Part shown: positions 1-6,248 of the stretch, piece after piece
Numbering within the stretch: position 1 is the first letter of the stretch
Layout: every line of letters starts with the position of its first letter
From: Deltaproteobacteria bacterium
Lineage (GTDB): Bacteria; Desulfobacterota; Desulfobacteria; Desulfobacterales; JAFDFH01
NCBI GenBank assembly: GCA_019309945.1
Contig: JAFDFH010000234.1
Span: 1-8,792, forward strand
DNA length: 8,792 nucleotides
Direction: 5' to 3'
The notes under the pieces: generated by a model
The model's database searches: none
Told to the model about the DNA's origin: nothing
Seen by the model: only the letters and a program-made list of their open reading frames with translations
Made by a program: the position numbers and the translations under genes

Positions 1-325
1 CCGGGTCCATCGATTCGATCCGTTCCAAAGAGGGTGAAAAAAAACCGCCGACGATTTCTTTTTTAACGGTTTCCGGTGGATAGGTATTGTGGTAGGTAAT
101 CCCTGTTACAGTATCGCCCGCCCCGATTTTGAACAGGATTTCGGTAACCGATGGAACCAGGGATACCACTCGGGATGGCCGCTTTCCAATGGTAATGGGA
201 TTCCCCCGGTCGTCGCTAAACTTTATTGGATAGGAAAATACCGGTGAAACCGTCCAGAAAATAACTACAATAATTACAGATAACAGAACGTATTTTTTTG
301 GGGGAAAACATATTGCAGGTTTCAT
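1..325 (-). CDS. btuF: BtuF-like periplasmic cobalamin-binding protein, N-terminal part (runs off left edge)
   Basis: Reading leftward from an ATG at 325-323 gives 108 codons with no stop, so the 3' end lies outside the window. The protein opens with a signal peptide: MKPAICFPPKKY, then a hydrophobic stretch (about residues 13-30, VLLSVIIVVIFWTVSPVFS), with the mature chain starting near YPIKFSDDRG. The mature part has the family signature RVVSLVPSVTEILFKIGAG followed by VTGITYHNTYPPE, typical of the BtuF/FhuD/TroA-like fold that delivers ligand to a BtuC2D2-type permease. Family membership is clear. Cobalamin as ligand is inferred from the riboswitch-controlled btuB-like gene lying upstream on the same strand. 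The ribosome-binding site is weak (AAAGAAAG about 8 nt before the ATG). The gap to btuB is 569 bp and holds a foldback repeat, so co-transcription is uncertain. A related iron-chelate or heme binding protein is the main alternative. Confidence 0.82.
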   Translation of the reverse strand, partial: MKPAICFPPKKYVLLSVIIVVIFWTVSPVFSYPIKFSDDRGNPITIGKRPSRVVSLVPSVTEILFKIGAGDTVTGITYHNTYPPETVKKEIVGGFFSPSLERIESMDP

Positions 326-417
326 TGTATGCGCTTTCTTTAGGTAAGGTTGATCGTCTTGTAAAAAAGTCTGAAATGAAACCTTTCTACAAGCGTGTTT
401 TGTATTTGGGGTTTGTC

Positions 418-673
418 GTAACTTCTCAATATGTTCCGGTAGGCCCGCTGCGCCATCCGCTAATTTTTTTCAATACGGCCAAAACTTGCCGTTAAGGGCG
501 CCTAACAGTGCCCCGCGCACGGGATCTAAGATGAGTGCGTCGCTTAGCACAAACAGGCTACAATCAACAATTTATTCTGTTCGGGGCACTGTAAGCCGCC
601 CTAAACGGCTTCAAACAGTTGTCCGCTTTGAAAAAAATTACCGGATGACTCCGCTCCATAAGTTTTTGAGTAA
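418..673. repeat. MITE-1 copy 1: long foldback element with GTAACTTCTCAA end
   Basis: This is the fullest copy of a palindromic element seen three times in the window (here, 3456-3575 and 7277-7609). It starts GTAACTTCTCAATATG at 418. The arms fold on each other through most of its length: 489-515 pairs with 582-608 at 24 of 27 positions (core CAGTGCCCCG / CGGGGCACTG), and further out CATCCG.TAATTTTTTTCAA near 452 mirrors the reverse complement of the 627-650 region. The right end is degenerate: about 662-673 reads TTTTTGAGTAAC, against TTTTTTGAGAAGTTAC in copy 3. No target duplication is recognisable. The element carries no gene. The open frame crossing 486-827 reads through the palindrome and is spurious. 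The element lies between btuB and btuF and would form a large hairpin in a read-through transcript. Confidence 0.8.
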
Positions 674-734
674 CCGTTCCATCTCTCCCCAATTTCTACT
701 TTTCAATTTCGAGTTTCAGGCCGTGAACGGTTAC
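670..734. repeat. Short inverted-repeat segment, GTAACCGTTC ends
   Basis: GTAACCGTTC at 670-679 is matched by its perfect reverse complement GAACGGTTAC at 725-734, bounding 65 bp. The ends begin GTAAC, like the larger foldback elements, and the left end overlaps the decayed right end of MITE-1 copy 1. The interior shows no continued pairing and the flanks show no target duplication. It could be a miniature derivative of the same family or a chance 10-bp repeat. Confidence 0.35.
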
Positions 735-769
735 ATCATATCTTCAAACAAAAGACAAAAGACAAAACA

Positions 770-803
770 CCTGATGAATTCAATTTTTAACGAATTCATC
801 AGG
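770..803 (-). terminator. Strong hairpin, possible btuB read-through terminator
   Basis: CCTGATGAATTC (770-781) is perfectly complementary to GAATTCATCAGG (792-803), giving a 12-bp stem with a 10-nt loop. Read on the minus strand, the stem is followed by a T-rich tract made of GTTTTGTCTTTTGTC, built from three AAAAGAC-like units on the plus strand (about 746-767). The T tract is broken by G and C, so termination would be imperfect. It lies about 90 bp past the btuB stop, behind the 853-894 hairpin. An operator-like palindrome is the alternative. Confidence 0.45.
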
Positions 804-852
804 CGTTTGATAAAGAAAAAAGGTTAAAAGAAGATCATTACCTGCCATTATT

Positions 853-894
853 TAGTGCCCGAACGAAAAATAGCAGTTTTCGTTCAGGCACTAT
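853..894 (-). terminator. Palindrome directly after the btuB stop codon
   Basis: AGTGCCCGAACGAAAA (from 854) pairs with TTTTCGTTCAGGCACT (877-892) across a short loop, with one mismatch. The palindrome begins at the btuB TAA (895-897). Its right arm (875-893) is a 19-mer found again directly after the stop codon of the SYLF gene at 7711-7729. No clean T run follows on the minus strand, so a 3'-end stabilising or bidirectional terminator hairpin is as likely as a classical intrinsic terminator. Confidence 0.6.
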
Positions 895-2895
895 TTAGTA
901 ATTATAACTCAAACCGATAAAATAACTTCTGCCCGGCATCGGAAATCCTTTAACATAGGCATATTCCTCATCAAAGAGGTTCATGACTTCACCTCTTACG
1001 GTAAAACTTCCGTATCCGGGAAATTCGACAAGTTTTTTTGAAATCATGAAATCCGCAACATTGAATCCCCCGAATTCAATTTCTTGTACCGCCGCCGGCC
1101 ATACCCAGTTTTCATAGTCATCGATCCATTGGTTGCCCTGATAGGCAACGTTTAACCGGGCAAACCAGCTATCACGGTCGGAAACGACGATACCATAAGC
1201 GGCGGTTACATCCGGAATATACTGCAGATCTTTATCGTCTTGCTTGTTCTTATATTGCGTAAGATAAACAAAGTTGAAATAAGGCCGGAGTTCAAAGGCC
1301 CAGTTGAACCAGGACCCGAAATCAATGGATAAATTCCCCTCGAAGCCTGCGATGGTGGCATCGCCTTTATTTTCCCAGGATTCGACGCCGGGGCTTAGGG
1401 TGACCTGCTGAATCTTGTCGGTGAAATTGGTATGAAAATAAGTTGCAGACAGGTCGAGGGCTTTATAAAAGAAATCAATGCCGCCCTCATAGGTGTCACT
1501 GCTTTCCGGATTTAAGTCTGGGTTGCCCTGATATGTTGTTCCCCAGGTGGTATAATTGGCAGACAGCTCGCGCGCATCCGGAACTTTAAAACCATGTCCA
1601 TAATTTGCTCTCAACTTCAGATTTTCCATTACCAGATATACCAGGCCTAATTTTGGGCTCCAACTGTCGTTGGACTCCTTGTTTCCGGCAGGATCAATCA
1701 CTTCAAAGTCATAGGTGTCATAGCGAATACCGGGGGAAAGAATAAATCGCTCTTCAAAAAGACGAAATGTTCCCAAAAGGTAAAGCGCAGGATTATTGTA
1801 TGTGGAAGTTTTCGGGTTGGTACTTTGGAATGTTTCATAGTGGACCCAGTCCAGACCGCCGACGAGCTGGGAATTGTCGAAATCCCATGTCAACTGAGCT
1901 TGAGCACCATGTTGGTCAGAGTTGCTATCATAGGCGATACCGTCATCCCAACCGTCCGGGTTACTTGCGGTCGGATCGACCCACTTGTCTTTGTCTTTAC
2001 CGTCAAAGTAGCGTGCCATCCAGGAAAACGGCCCGTCGGGTGTGGCCCCGGTATAGATAAGATCGATGGATTTAAGGCTTGTCTCTTTGAAATTATCCAA
2101 ATTGTTTTGGCTCAGGTAACTGGGATGCCCCACCTTTGGACTGTCAAAATAATTATAAATAACGCCAATCCGGTTTTGGGGTAAAAATTCAACCCCTGCA
2201 TTTAAGCTGATATTTTTTTGATCTTTAAACCCGGTATTATAATAAATATCACCCGCGGCAGTTTGATAATCATCCTGGTCTAATTCCGTAAAACTGCCGG
2301 AAAAATCAAATTTTTTGTATTTCCCTGACAATCCGAAAGAATACTCCGTATGGCCCCAGCTTCCCAGTACGCCCTCGGCAAAAGCCTCCGGTTTTTCGTT
2401 GCCTTGTTTGGTGATGACATTGATCACACCACCGATGGCAGCAGCACCATACTGAGCGGCGGCCGGGCCTCTGACAATTTCGATGCGTTCAATATTTTTG
2501 GTCATTATTTTAGCGATATTGCCGGTACCTGCCCGTCGGCCATTCAATAAGACTAAAACCATTCCACGCAAATCATTTCCATGGGAATCGGTTCTGAACC
2601 CCCGTATGCCGACCGTTGTTAAAGCGCCGGGATATTTTCCGATGTATCCGATCCCGAGCTCGGCCAGGAGACCACCGAGATCTGTGGCCCCGGACATTCT
2701 AATTTCATCTTCATCGATGAGGGTTGCGTTATACGCAATATCTCTTTTTTGTTCTTCGGTTCGACTGGCCGTGACGATAATCTCATCCAATGGCGAGACG
2801 GCTGGTTCCGGTTTGGCGCCCTCTTGCGCCCAGCCGAATACCGGTATGCCCCCAACCAACATAATCATACCTAACACCATCAATTTTTTCACCAC
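895..2895 (-). CDS. btuB: BtuB-like TonB-dependent outer-membrane cobalamin receptor
   Basis: A gated outer-membrane beta-barrel that imports a scarce ligand using TonB-ExbBD energy; here probably corrinoid. The start chosen is GTG at 2895-2893, because AAGGAGGG lies 5 nt upstream and a signal peptide follows at once (VVKKLMVLGMIMLVGG, cleavage after GWA near residue 23). This gives 666 aa, against 614 for E. coli BtuB. Residues 37-45 (DEIIVTASR) are the TonB box. The plug spans about 48-160 and includes GIRGF, VLLNGRR and ERIEIVRGPAAAQYGAAAIGGVINVITK. The rest is barrel, ending YFIGLSYNY with the terminal aromatic residue typical of outer-membrane insertion. C-terminal landmarks include ANYGHGFKVPDARELS and the NPDLNPESSDTYEGG segment. 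Cobalamin specificity rests on the riboswitch in the leader and the BtuF-like gene downstream. Regulation is expected to be repression by B12 through premature termination. Confidence 0.9.
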   Translation of the reverse strand: MVKKLMVLGMIMLVGGIPVFGWAQEGAKPEPAVSPLDEIIVTASRTEEQKRDIAYNATLIDEDEIRMSGATDLGGLLAELGIGYIGKYPGALTTVGIRGFRTDSHGNDLRGMVLVLLNGRRAGTGNIAKIMTKNIERIEIVRGPAAAQYGAAAIGGVINVITKQGNEKPEAFAEGVLGSWGHTEYSFGLSGKYKKFDFSGSFTELDQDDYQTAAGDIYYNTGFKDQKNISLNAGVEFLPQNRIGVIYNYFDSPKVGHPSYLSQNNLDNFKETSLKSIDLIYTGATPDGPFSWMARYFDGKDKDKWVDPTASNPDGWDDGIAYDSNSDQHGAQAQLTWDFDNSQLVGGLDWVHYETFQSTNPKTSTYNNPALYLLGTFRLFEERFILSPGIRYDTYDFEVIDPAGNKESNDSWSPKLGLVYLVMENLKLRANYGHGFKVPDARELSANYTTWGTTYQGNPDLNPESSDTYEGGIDFFYKALDLSATYFHTNFTDKIQQVTLSPGVESWENKGDATIAGFEGNLSIDFGSWFNWAFELRPYFNFVYLTQYKNKQDDKDLQYIPDVTAAYGIVVSDRDSWFARLNVAYQGNQWIDDYENWVWPAAVQEIEFGGFNVADFMISKKLVEFPGYGSFTVRGEVMNLFDEEYAYVKGFPMPGRSYFIGLSYNY

Positions 2896-2900
2896 GCTTG

Positions 2901-2908
2901 CCCTCCTT
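2901..2908 (-). promoter_or_regulatory. Ribosome-binding site that fixes the btuB start
   Basis: The minus strand reads AAGGAGGG here, 5 nt before GTG at 2895. A longer open frame starts with TTG at 2943, but that codon touches the T run of the leader terminator and has no ribosome-binding site. The downstream GTG (or the adjacent GTG at 2892) is therefore the real start. Confidence 0.85.
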
Positions 2909-2941
2909 CCCAAAATAGGTGTGACATTCAGGGCCCGAGAC

Positions 2942-2978
2942 AAAAAAAACCCGGACCGAAATTTAAATTCGATCCGGG
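2942..2978 (-). terminator. Intrinsic terminator of the cobalamin riboswitch (expression platform)
   Basis: On the minus strand an 11-bp stem (2978-2968 with 2960-2950, one G-T wobble) closes a 7-nt TTTAAAT loop and is followed by eight T residues (2949-2942). It sits between the riboswitch aptamer and the btuB ribosome-binding site, 47 nt before the GTG. The expected logic is that cobalamin binding favours this terminator and its absence lets transcription reach btuB. I did not identify the competing antiterminator helix with certainty. Confidence 0.88.
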
Positions 2979-3039
2979 GATTTCCCTTTTTTATCCATAG
3001 ATCTTAGGGCGCACTTCTTTCCGCGAAGATAACACCCGG

Positions 3040-3305
3040 CGTCCAGGCAGGTCTTCTGACTCTCGGATCATCCTACTAACCGCGCCTTCCCATCTTTGGT
3101 GAACTCGTTAAATCGTTGAATGCTGAAACGGTCAATCAGGCAATAAATTTAGCCTCATTTTCCAACGATTTGACGATTTTTTTAAATTTTCTATTCCACC
3201 AAATTTAGACAGTGGCATTTTGCGGTGTTCGTCCCCGATTACAGCGGCGGGCCCGTCCCCATGTTAAGGGAGTTCCCTATTAAGCTCAAAATGAGCACCT
3301 GAACC
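3040..3305 (-). promoter_or_regulatory. Cobalamin riboswitch (AdoCbl/B12 aptamer) upstream of btuB
   Basis: Read 3' to 5' on the plus strand, the conserved aptamer blocks appear in order: GGTGC then TTAATAGGGAA near the 5' end (about 3300-3272), GCCGCTGTAATCGGGGACGA (about 3250-3230), GCCACTG (3216-3210), GGGAAGGCGC (3091-3082), and the B12-box region AGTCAGAAGACCTGCC (about 3061-3046). This matches the RF00174-type layout. The arm between GCCACTG and GGGAAGG is about 118 nt and carries its own nested pairing (7 bp: 3203-3197 with 3101-3095; then about 3175-3160 with 3120-3106). That is far longer than the few bases there in E. coli btuB. It lies directly upstream of a terminator and the btuB-like gene, so it should report intracellular B12 and switch off receptor synthesis. 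Confidence 0.93.
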
Positions 3306-3314
3306 GATTCTGAT

Positions 3315-3343
3315 CATCTAATGAAACCTAAAATAAAAGTCAA
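3315..3343 (-). promoter_or_regulatory. Sigma70-like promoter for the riboswitch-btuB transcript
   Basis: On the minus strand, TTGACT (3343-3338) is followed after a 17-nt AT-rich spacer by TAGATG (3320-3315). The -35 box is good and the -10 box is weak (3 of 6). The predicted start falls near 3308, just ahead of the first conserved riboswitch block, which supports the placement. Confidence 0.55.
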
Positions 3344-3455
3344 GAACAATTATGAAATAGCACTGGATAAATTCGTTTGTACGTCGTAACATTCTGAAAT
3401 TAAATATAATTTAACAAATATAATAGTGAAGTCAATGGGTTGGATCCCCAAAAAG

Positions 3456-3575
3456 GTAACTTCTCAATATGTTCTGGTAGGCCCGCTGCGCCAGTCGGTA
3501 TTTTTTTTTCAATACGGCCAAAACTTTCAGTTAATGGCGCCTAACAGTGCCCCGCACACGGGATCTAAGAGGAGT
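3456..3575. repeat. MITE-1 half element (left arm only)
   Basis: It begins GTAACTTCTCAATATG and follows copy 1 (418-530) closely through AATACGGCCAAAACTT, GGCGCCTAACAGTGCCCCGC and GGGATCTAAGA. Similarity stops at about 3575, near what is the centre of the palindrome in copy 1. No right arm is present. It is best read as a truncated or decayed copy lying between the btuB promoter and the gspA side of the gap. Confidence 0.75.
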
Positions 3576-3633
3576 TGATAACCCTACCATTTTCTCTTTG
3601 TTTCTTTTTGACCTGCTTTTAATTGAGTTTCAG

Positions 3634-3805
3634 ATAACTACTCACGTAGTCAGGCTGAAGCTGTTTAGACTGAAGGCTGAAGGGGTCAGAAAAGCACGAT
3701 TGCCGTACTTTGCCGGAAATATCTGATTCTTGCATCAGACATGGCTTTAAAATGCGCTTTTTCCTAACAGTCTTCAGCCTTCAGCCTATCCACCTGAGTA
3801 GTTAC
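3634..3805 (+). repeat. MITE-2 copy A, 172 bp, perfect 8-bp target duplication
   Basis: First of three 172-bp copies. The ends are ATAACTACTCAC on the left (first G mutated to A) and GTGAGTAGTTAC-type on the right (TGAGTAGTTAC at 3795-3805). The flanks are identical: AGTTTCAG at 3626-3633 and again at 3806-3813, a perfect 8-bp target-site duplication. Both arms carry GGCTGAAG/CTTCAGCC-rich sequence and fold on each other for about 60 bp. It differs from copy B at about eight positions. No coding capacity. The GTAA-type ends and 8-bp duplications are known for the IS66 family, so mobilisation by an IS66-type transposase is a reasonable inference. Confidence 0.88.
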
Positions 3806-3856
3806 AGTTTCAGTTGTAATATTATGTAAGTATCTGGAAGATTTAATCGTTGGGTA

Positions 3857-3885
3857 TTGAATTCGTTTAACAATAAAGTTATATA
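3857..3885 (+). promoter_or_regulatory. Candidate sigma70 promoter facing gspA
   Basis: TTGAAT (3857-3862), a 17-nt spacer and TATATA (3880-3885) form a good forward promoter in an AT-rich stretch between MITE-2 copies A and B. It would give a leader of about 300 nt to the gspA ATG, with MITE-2 copy B inside that leader. No other convincing forward promoter was found before gspA. Confidence 0.45.
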
Positions 3886-3943
3886 AAAAGGATCATCTTC
3901 ACAAAAGTTGACAGGATGATAAGGATTTGGAGGGTAAAGGATT

Positions 3944-3987
3944 CAGCGGCTCGCGCGAAACCCCGCAAGCCGGTATAAACCGGGTGG
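3944..3987. other. GC-rich, possibly structured leader segment
   Basis: In an AT-rich gap, this patch is GC-rich and contains a clean 5-bp hairpin with an ATAA loop (CCGGT / ACCGG, 3970-3983), preceded by three AGGAT units spaced irregularly (3913, 3922, 3938). It would lie in the gspA leader. It does not fit any riboswitch consensus that I can recall, and it could be decayed sequence. Confidence 0.25.
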
Positions 3988-4001
3988 TAGAAAAATTTGA
4001 C

Positions 4002-4173
4002 GTAACTACTCACGTAGTCAGGCCGAAGCTGTTTAGACTGAAGGCTGAAGGGGTCGGGAAAGCACGATTGAAGTACTTTGGCGGAAATATCTGATTCTTG
4101 CATCAAACATGGCTTTAAAATGCGCTTTTTCCTAACAGTCTTCAGCCTTCAGCCTATCCACCTGAGTAGTTAC
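4002..4173 (+). repeat. MITE-2 copy B, 172 bp, abutting the gspA translation start
   Basis: Same orientation and length as copy A, with intact ends GTAACTACTCAC and TGAGTAGTTAC. The flanks (AATTTGAC left, AATGACAA right) do not form a convincing duplication. The right end stops 6 nt before the gspA ribosome-binding site (4180-4187), so the element either joined the gspA leader or displaced the native one. A transcript crossing it would carry a long hairpin directly upstream of the gspA start. Confidence 0.85.
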
Positions 4174-4179
4174 AATGAC

Positions 4180-4187
4180 AAAGGTGA
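4180..4187 (+). promoter_or_regulatory. Ribosome-binding site that fixes the gspA start
   Basis: AAAGGTGA lies 9 nt before ATG at 4197. A TTG at 4188 is in frame but directly abuts this site and would be too close. The ATG also gives the family-typical start MYKHFFGFKERPF. Confidence 0.75.
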
Positions 4188-4196
4188 TTGTCAGCA

Positions 4197-5954
4197 ATGT
4201 ATAAGCACTTTTTCGGTTTCAAAGAAAGACCCTTCAAGCTCGTCCCGAACCCGGAGTATCTGTTTTTGAGCAGGAGCCATCGGGAGGCGATGGCCCACCT
4301 TGTGTATGCCGTCGGCCAGGGGGAGGGCTTTGTAGCGATCACAGGCGAGGTCGGTACCGGGAAAACAACCCTGTGCAGGGCTTTTCTTGACAATCTCGAC
4401 GAAGACACCGAAGCCGCATACATCTTTAATCCCATTCCAGACGCCGTCCAGTTAATCAAGGCGATCAACGAAGAATTTGAGATTGACTCAGAACCGGACA
4501 ATGTCATGGGTCTCATCCGGGTGCTGAACCGATTTCTCATGAAAAAAAAAGCCGATGGCAAGGATGTCATTCTGCTGATCGATGAGGCCCAGAATCTGAC
4601 ACGGGAAACCTTAGAACAGGTAAGACTTCTTTCAAACCTCGAAACCACAAGAAGTAAGCTAATTCAGATCATCCTGGTGGGACAACCGGAGCTTCGTAAA
4701 ATCCTGGATTCCCACGAGCTCCGGCAGCTAAAGCAGCGCATCACACTGAGCTTTAAACTTGCACCACTGACGTCAGATGAAACATCCGCATATGTGAAAC
4801 ACCGCTTGGAAGTCGCTGCCGGCGGCCGCAAGATCGATTTCAAAGCGGACGCAATTCACACTGTCTATGGATATTCGAAAGGGATCCCGAGGCTGATCAA
4901 CGTTGCCTGTGATCGAACGCTTTTGACCGCATACAGTCGCGACCAGAAGACAATGAGCGGAAGAATCGCGAGGCTGGCGATAAGAGAGCTCAAGGGAAGA
5001 ACGGGTTTCGGCGGGCCTGCACTGGGAAGCAAAATGCGCAAGGCGGCAAGCCTTGCCGCATTATTACTGCTGTTGACCACCGTATTCATTACAGCGGCTT
5101 TGATTCGCAGTCACCTGGGCGGGAACATATCCAACAGGGAAACGGTGCGGGTAAAAATTTCCGAAGGGGCTCAGACCGTTTTAAAACCGGTGACTGCTAA
5201 TCCATTAAATCTCCCTGAATCCCCTGAAAATGTTGAGGCAATCGCCGATCGGGGTGAGGATGACGGATCCATGTGGCGTGACATTTTGAGAAACACGTCT
5301 TTTACTCAATCGCGATCGGATGCATTTAAGGTGGCGATGAATCTCTGGCATCCGGATGTGGAAACAGCCGATTTTTTAGAGACACCGGCGGATGACTTAG
5401 CGTTTTTCCGTGTGGGGGCAAAGCAAAATGGATTCATGCTGTACCATATTGGAAAGGATCTGGACCTTGTCGAAAAATTAAACCTTCCGGCGATTTTGAA
5501 GTTCCGAACCTCCGGGGAGGACCTTCCGGCGTTTTTGTTACTGAGCCGGATTGAAAACGAATATTTTTATTTCACCGGGGTTGGAGATGGACCGAATGGT
5601 GCGTTGCGGGCCACCCGGGATGACATTATGGAGTACTGGACAGGAGATGCATATATTCCCTGGAAAAACTTTTTTTCCATTAACGCCGAAATTCCCGGAG
5701 ATCCGCCCGACGAATCCCTGATCACATTAAAGCTTATGCTCAGAGATATCGGCTACAAGGAAATAGATGCAACTCCGATGTACGACACGGCAACGCGGAC
5801 GGCCGTGAGGGATGTTCAACTGCGAAACGGCCTGCCGGTTGACGGCATCGTCGGGTCGATGACCAAGATTGCCCTTTACAATGAAAATGAAGGCCTCGGG
5901 ATTCCCCACCTGCGGCCCGCAGCAGGCCGCAAAATCGACAAAACACATTTGTAA
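4197..5954 (+). CDS. gspA: GspA/ExeA-type AAA+ ATPase with peptidoglycan-binding domain
   Basis: A 585-aa inner-membrane ATPase that, with GspB, is known in ExeAB systems to interact with peptidoglycan and help place the type II secretion secretin. The ATPase domain covers about residues 1-265: Walker A GEVGTGKTT (50-58), Walker B VILLIDEAQ (124-132), and sensor-like IILVGQPEL (158-166). A single transmembrane helix follows at about 283-304 (ASLAALLLLLTTVFITAALI). The periplasmic part has a region resembling the degenerate C39-peptidase-like domain of GspA proteins (about 355-500). It ends with a PG_binding_1 repeat (about 504-562) containing YDTATRTAVRDVQLRNGLPVDG. The stop codon TAA (5952-5954) lies inside the end of MITE-3. 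If that insertion is removed the frame continues seven codons to a TGA at 6241-6243, so the last residue or two are element-derived. gspB follows. Confidence 0.9.
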   Translation: MYKHFFGFKERPFKLVPNPEYLFLSRSHREAMAHLVYAVGQGEGFVAITGEVGTGKTTLCRAFLDNLDEDTEAAYIFNPIPDAVQLIKAINEEFEIDSEPDNVMGLIRVLNRFLMKKKADGKDVILLIDEAQNLTRETLEQVRLLSNLETTRSKLIQIILVGQPELRKILDSHELRQLKQRITLSFKLAPLTSDETSAYVKHRLEVAAGGRKIDFKADAIHTVYGYSKGIPRLINVACDRTLLTAYSRDQKTMSGRIARLAIRELKGRTGFGGPALGSKMRKAASLAALLLLLTTVFITAALIRSHLGGNISNRETVRVKISEGAQTVLKPVTANPLNLPESPENVEAIADRGEDDGSMWRDILRNTSFTQSRSDAFKVAMNLWHPDVETADFLETPADDLAFFRVGAKQNGFMLYHIGKDLDLVEKLNLPAILKFRTSGEDLPAFLLLSRIENEYFYFTGVGDGPNGALRATRDDIMEYWTGDAYIPWKNFFSINAEIPGDPPDESLITLKLMLRDIGYKEIDATPMYDTATRTAVRDVQLRNGLPVDGIVGSMTKIALYNENEGLGIPHLRPAAGRKIDKTHL

Positions 5955-6219
5955 CTTCTCAATAAGTTCGGTGGAACCAGATGATAAAAGACGCGCCCAC
6001 TGATAATAAAATATAAAATGTCTGAAACTCGCATGCAAGTGAGCCTAAAGAAAAAACAGAGGCCGATTTTTTAATACCGGCTATTTAAATGCAAAATCAT
6101 ATGTTTGAAACATTAGTTGTCTTATATGCTGTTTTTTCTTAAGGTTCACTAACACGCTCAAACAGTCAGACCTTTTATATTTTATCACCAGTGAGCTCCG
6201 GTAGTTACTGAAAAGTTAC
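5951..6219. repeat. MITE-3: 269-bp foldback element between gspA and gspB
   Basis: The left end reads GTAACTTCTCAATAAG and the reverse complement of the right end reads GTAACTTTTCAGTAAC. The arms pair along their length: 5998-6025 with 6166-6193 (25 of 28 positions) and 6039-6059 with 6129-6149 (19 of 21). The flanks ACACATTT (5943-5950) and TCACATTC (6220-6227) share the central CACATT, a decayed 8-bp target duplication. It has the same termini as MITE-1 but an unrelated interior. The element carries no gene. It provides the gspA stop codon and separates gspA from gspB by 294 bp. Confidence 0.85.
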
Positions 6220-6235
6220 TCACATTCCCGTATTA

Positions 6236-6243
6236 AAGGGTGA
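6236..6243 (+). promoter_or_regulatory. gspB ribosome-binding site at the ancestral gspA-gspB junction
   Basis: AAAGGGTG (6236-6243, continuing AAATAA) precedes the TTG at 6249 by 5 nt. The TGA inside it (6241-6243) is in frame with gspA once MITE-3 is excised, so the ribosome-binding site, ancestral stop and gspB start would have formed a coupled junction. Confidence 0.6.
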
Positions 6244-6248
6244 AATAA

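Noticed and set aside
486..827. 113-codon open frame on the plus strand
   Set aside because: It reads through the MITE-1 palindrome and the 770-803 hairpin, has no family resemblance, and is not kept open in the other MITE-1 copies.
2896..2943. Longer btuB start at TTG 2943
   Set aside because: The codon abuts the leader terminator's T run, has no ribosome-binding site, and would place 16 extra residues before a good signal peptide. AAGGAGGG points to GTG 2895.
3944..3990. Possible c-di-GMP riboswitch upstream of gspA
   Set aside because: Only a loose CGCAAGCC resemblance; the required GGGACGCAAAGCC-type core and paired arms are absent.
3879..4106. 75-codon minus-strand open frame with a hydrophobic tail
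   Set aside because: It spans half of a MITE-2 and the GC-rich patch, and has no ribosome-binding site or recognisable motif.
4154..4648. 164-codon minus-strand open frame opposite gspA
   Set aside because: It overlaps a well-supported AAA+ ATPase coding sequence in antisense and shows no domain.
712..6030. GAGTTTCAG-like 9-mer shared by 711-719, 3625-3633 and (reverse) 6022-6030
   Set aside because: It is short, and surrounding similarity is weak. One occurrence is explained as the MITE-2 target duplication, so it is probably chance.
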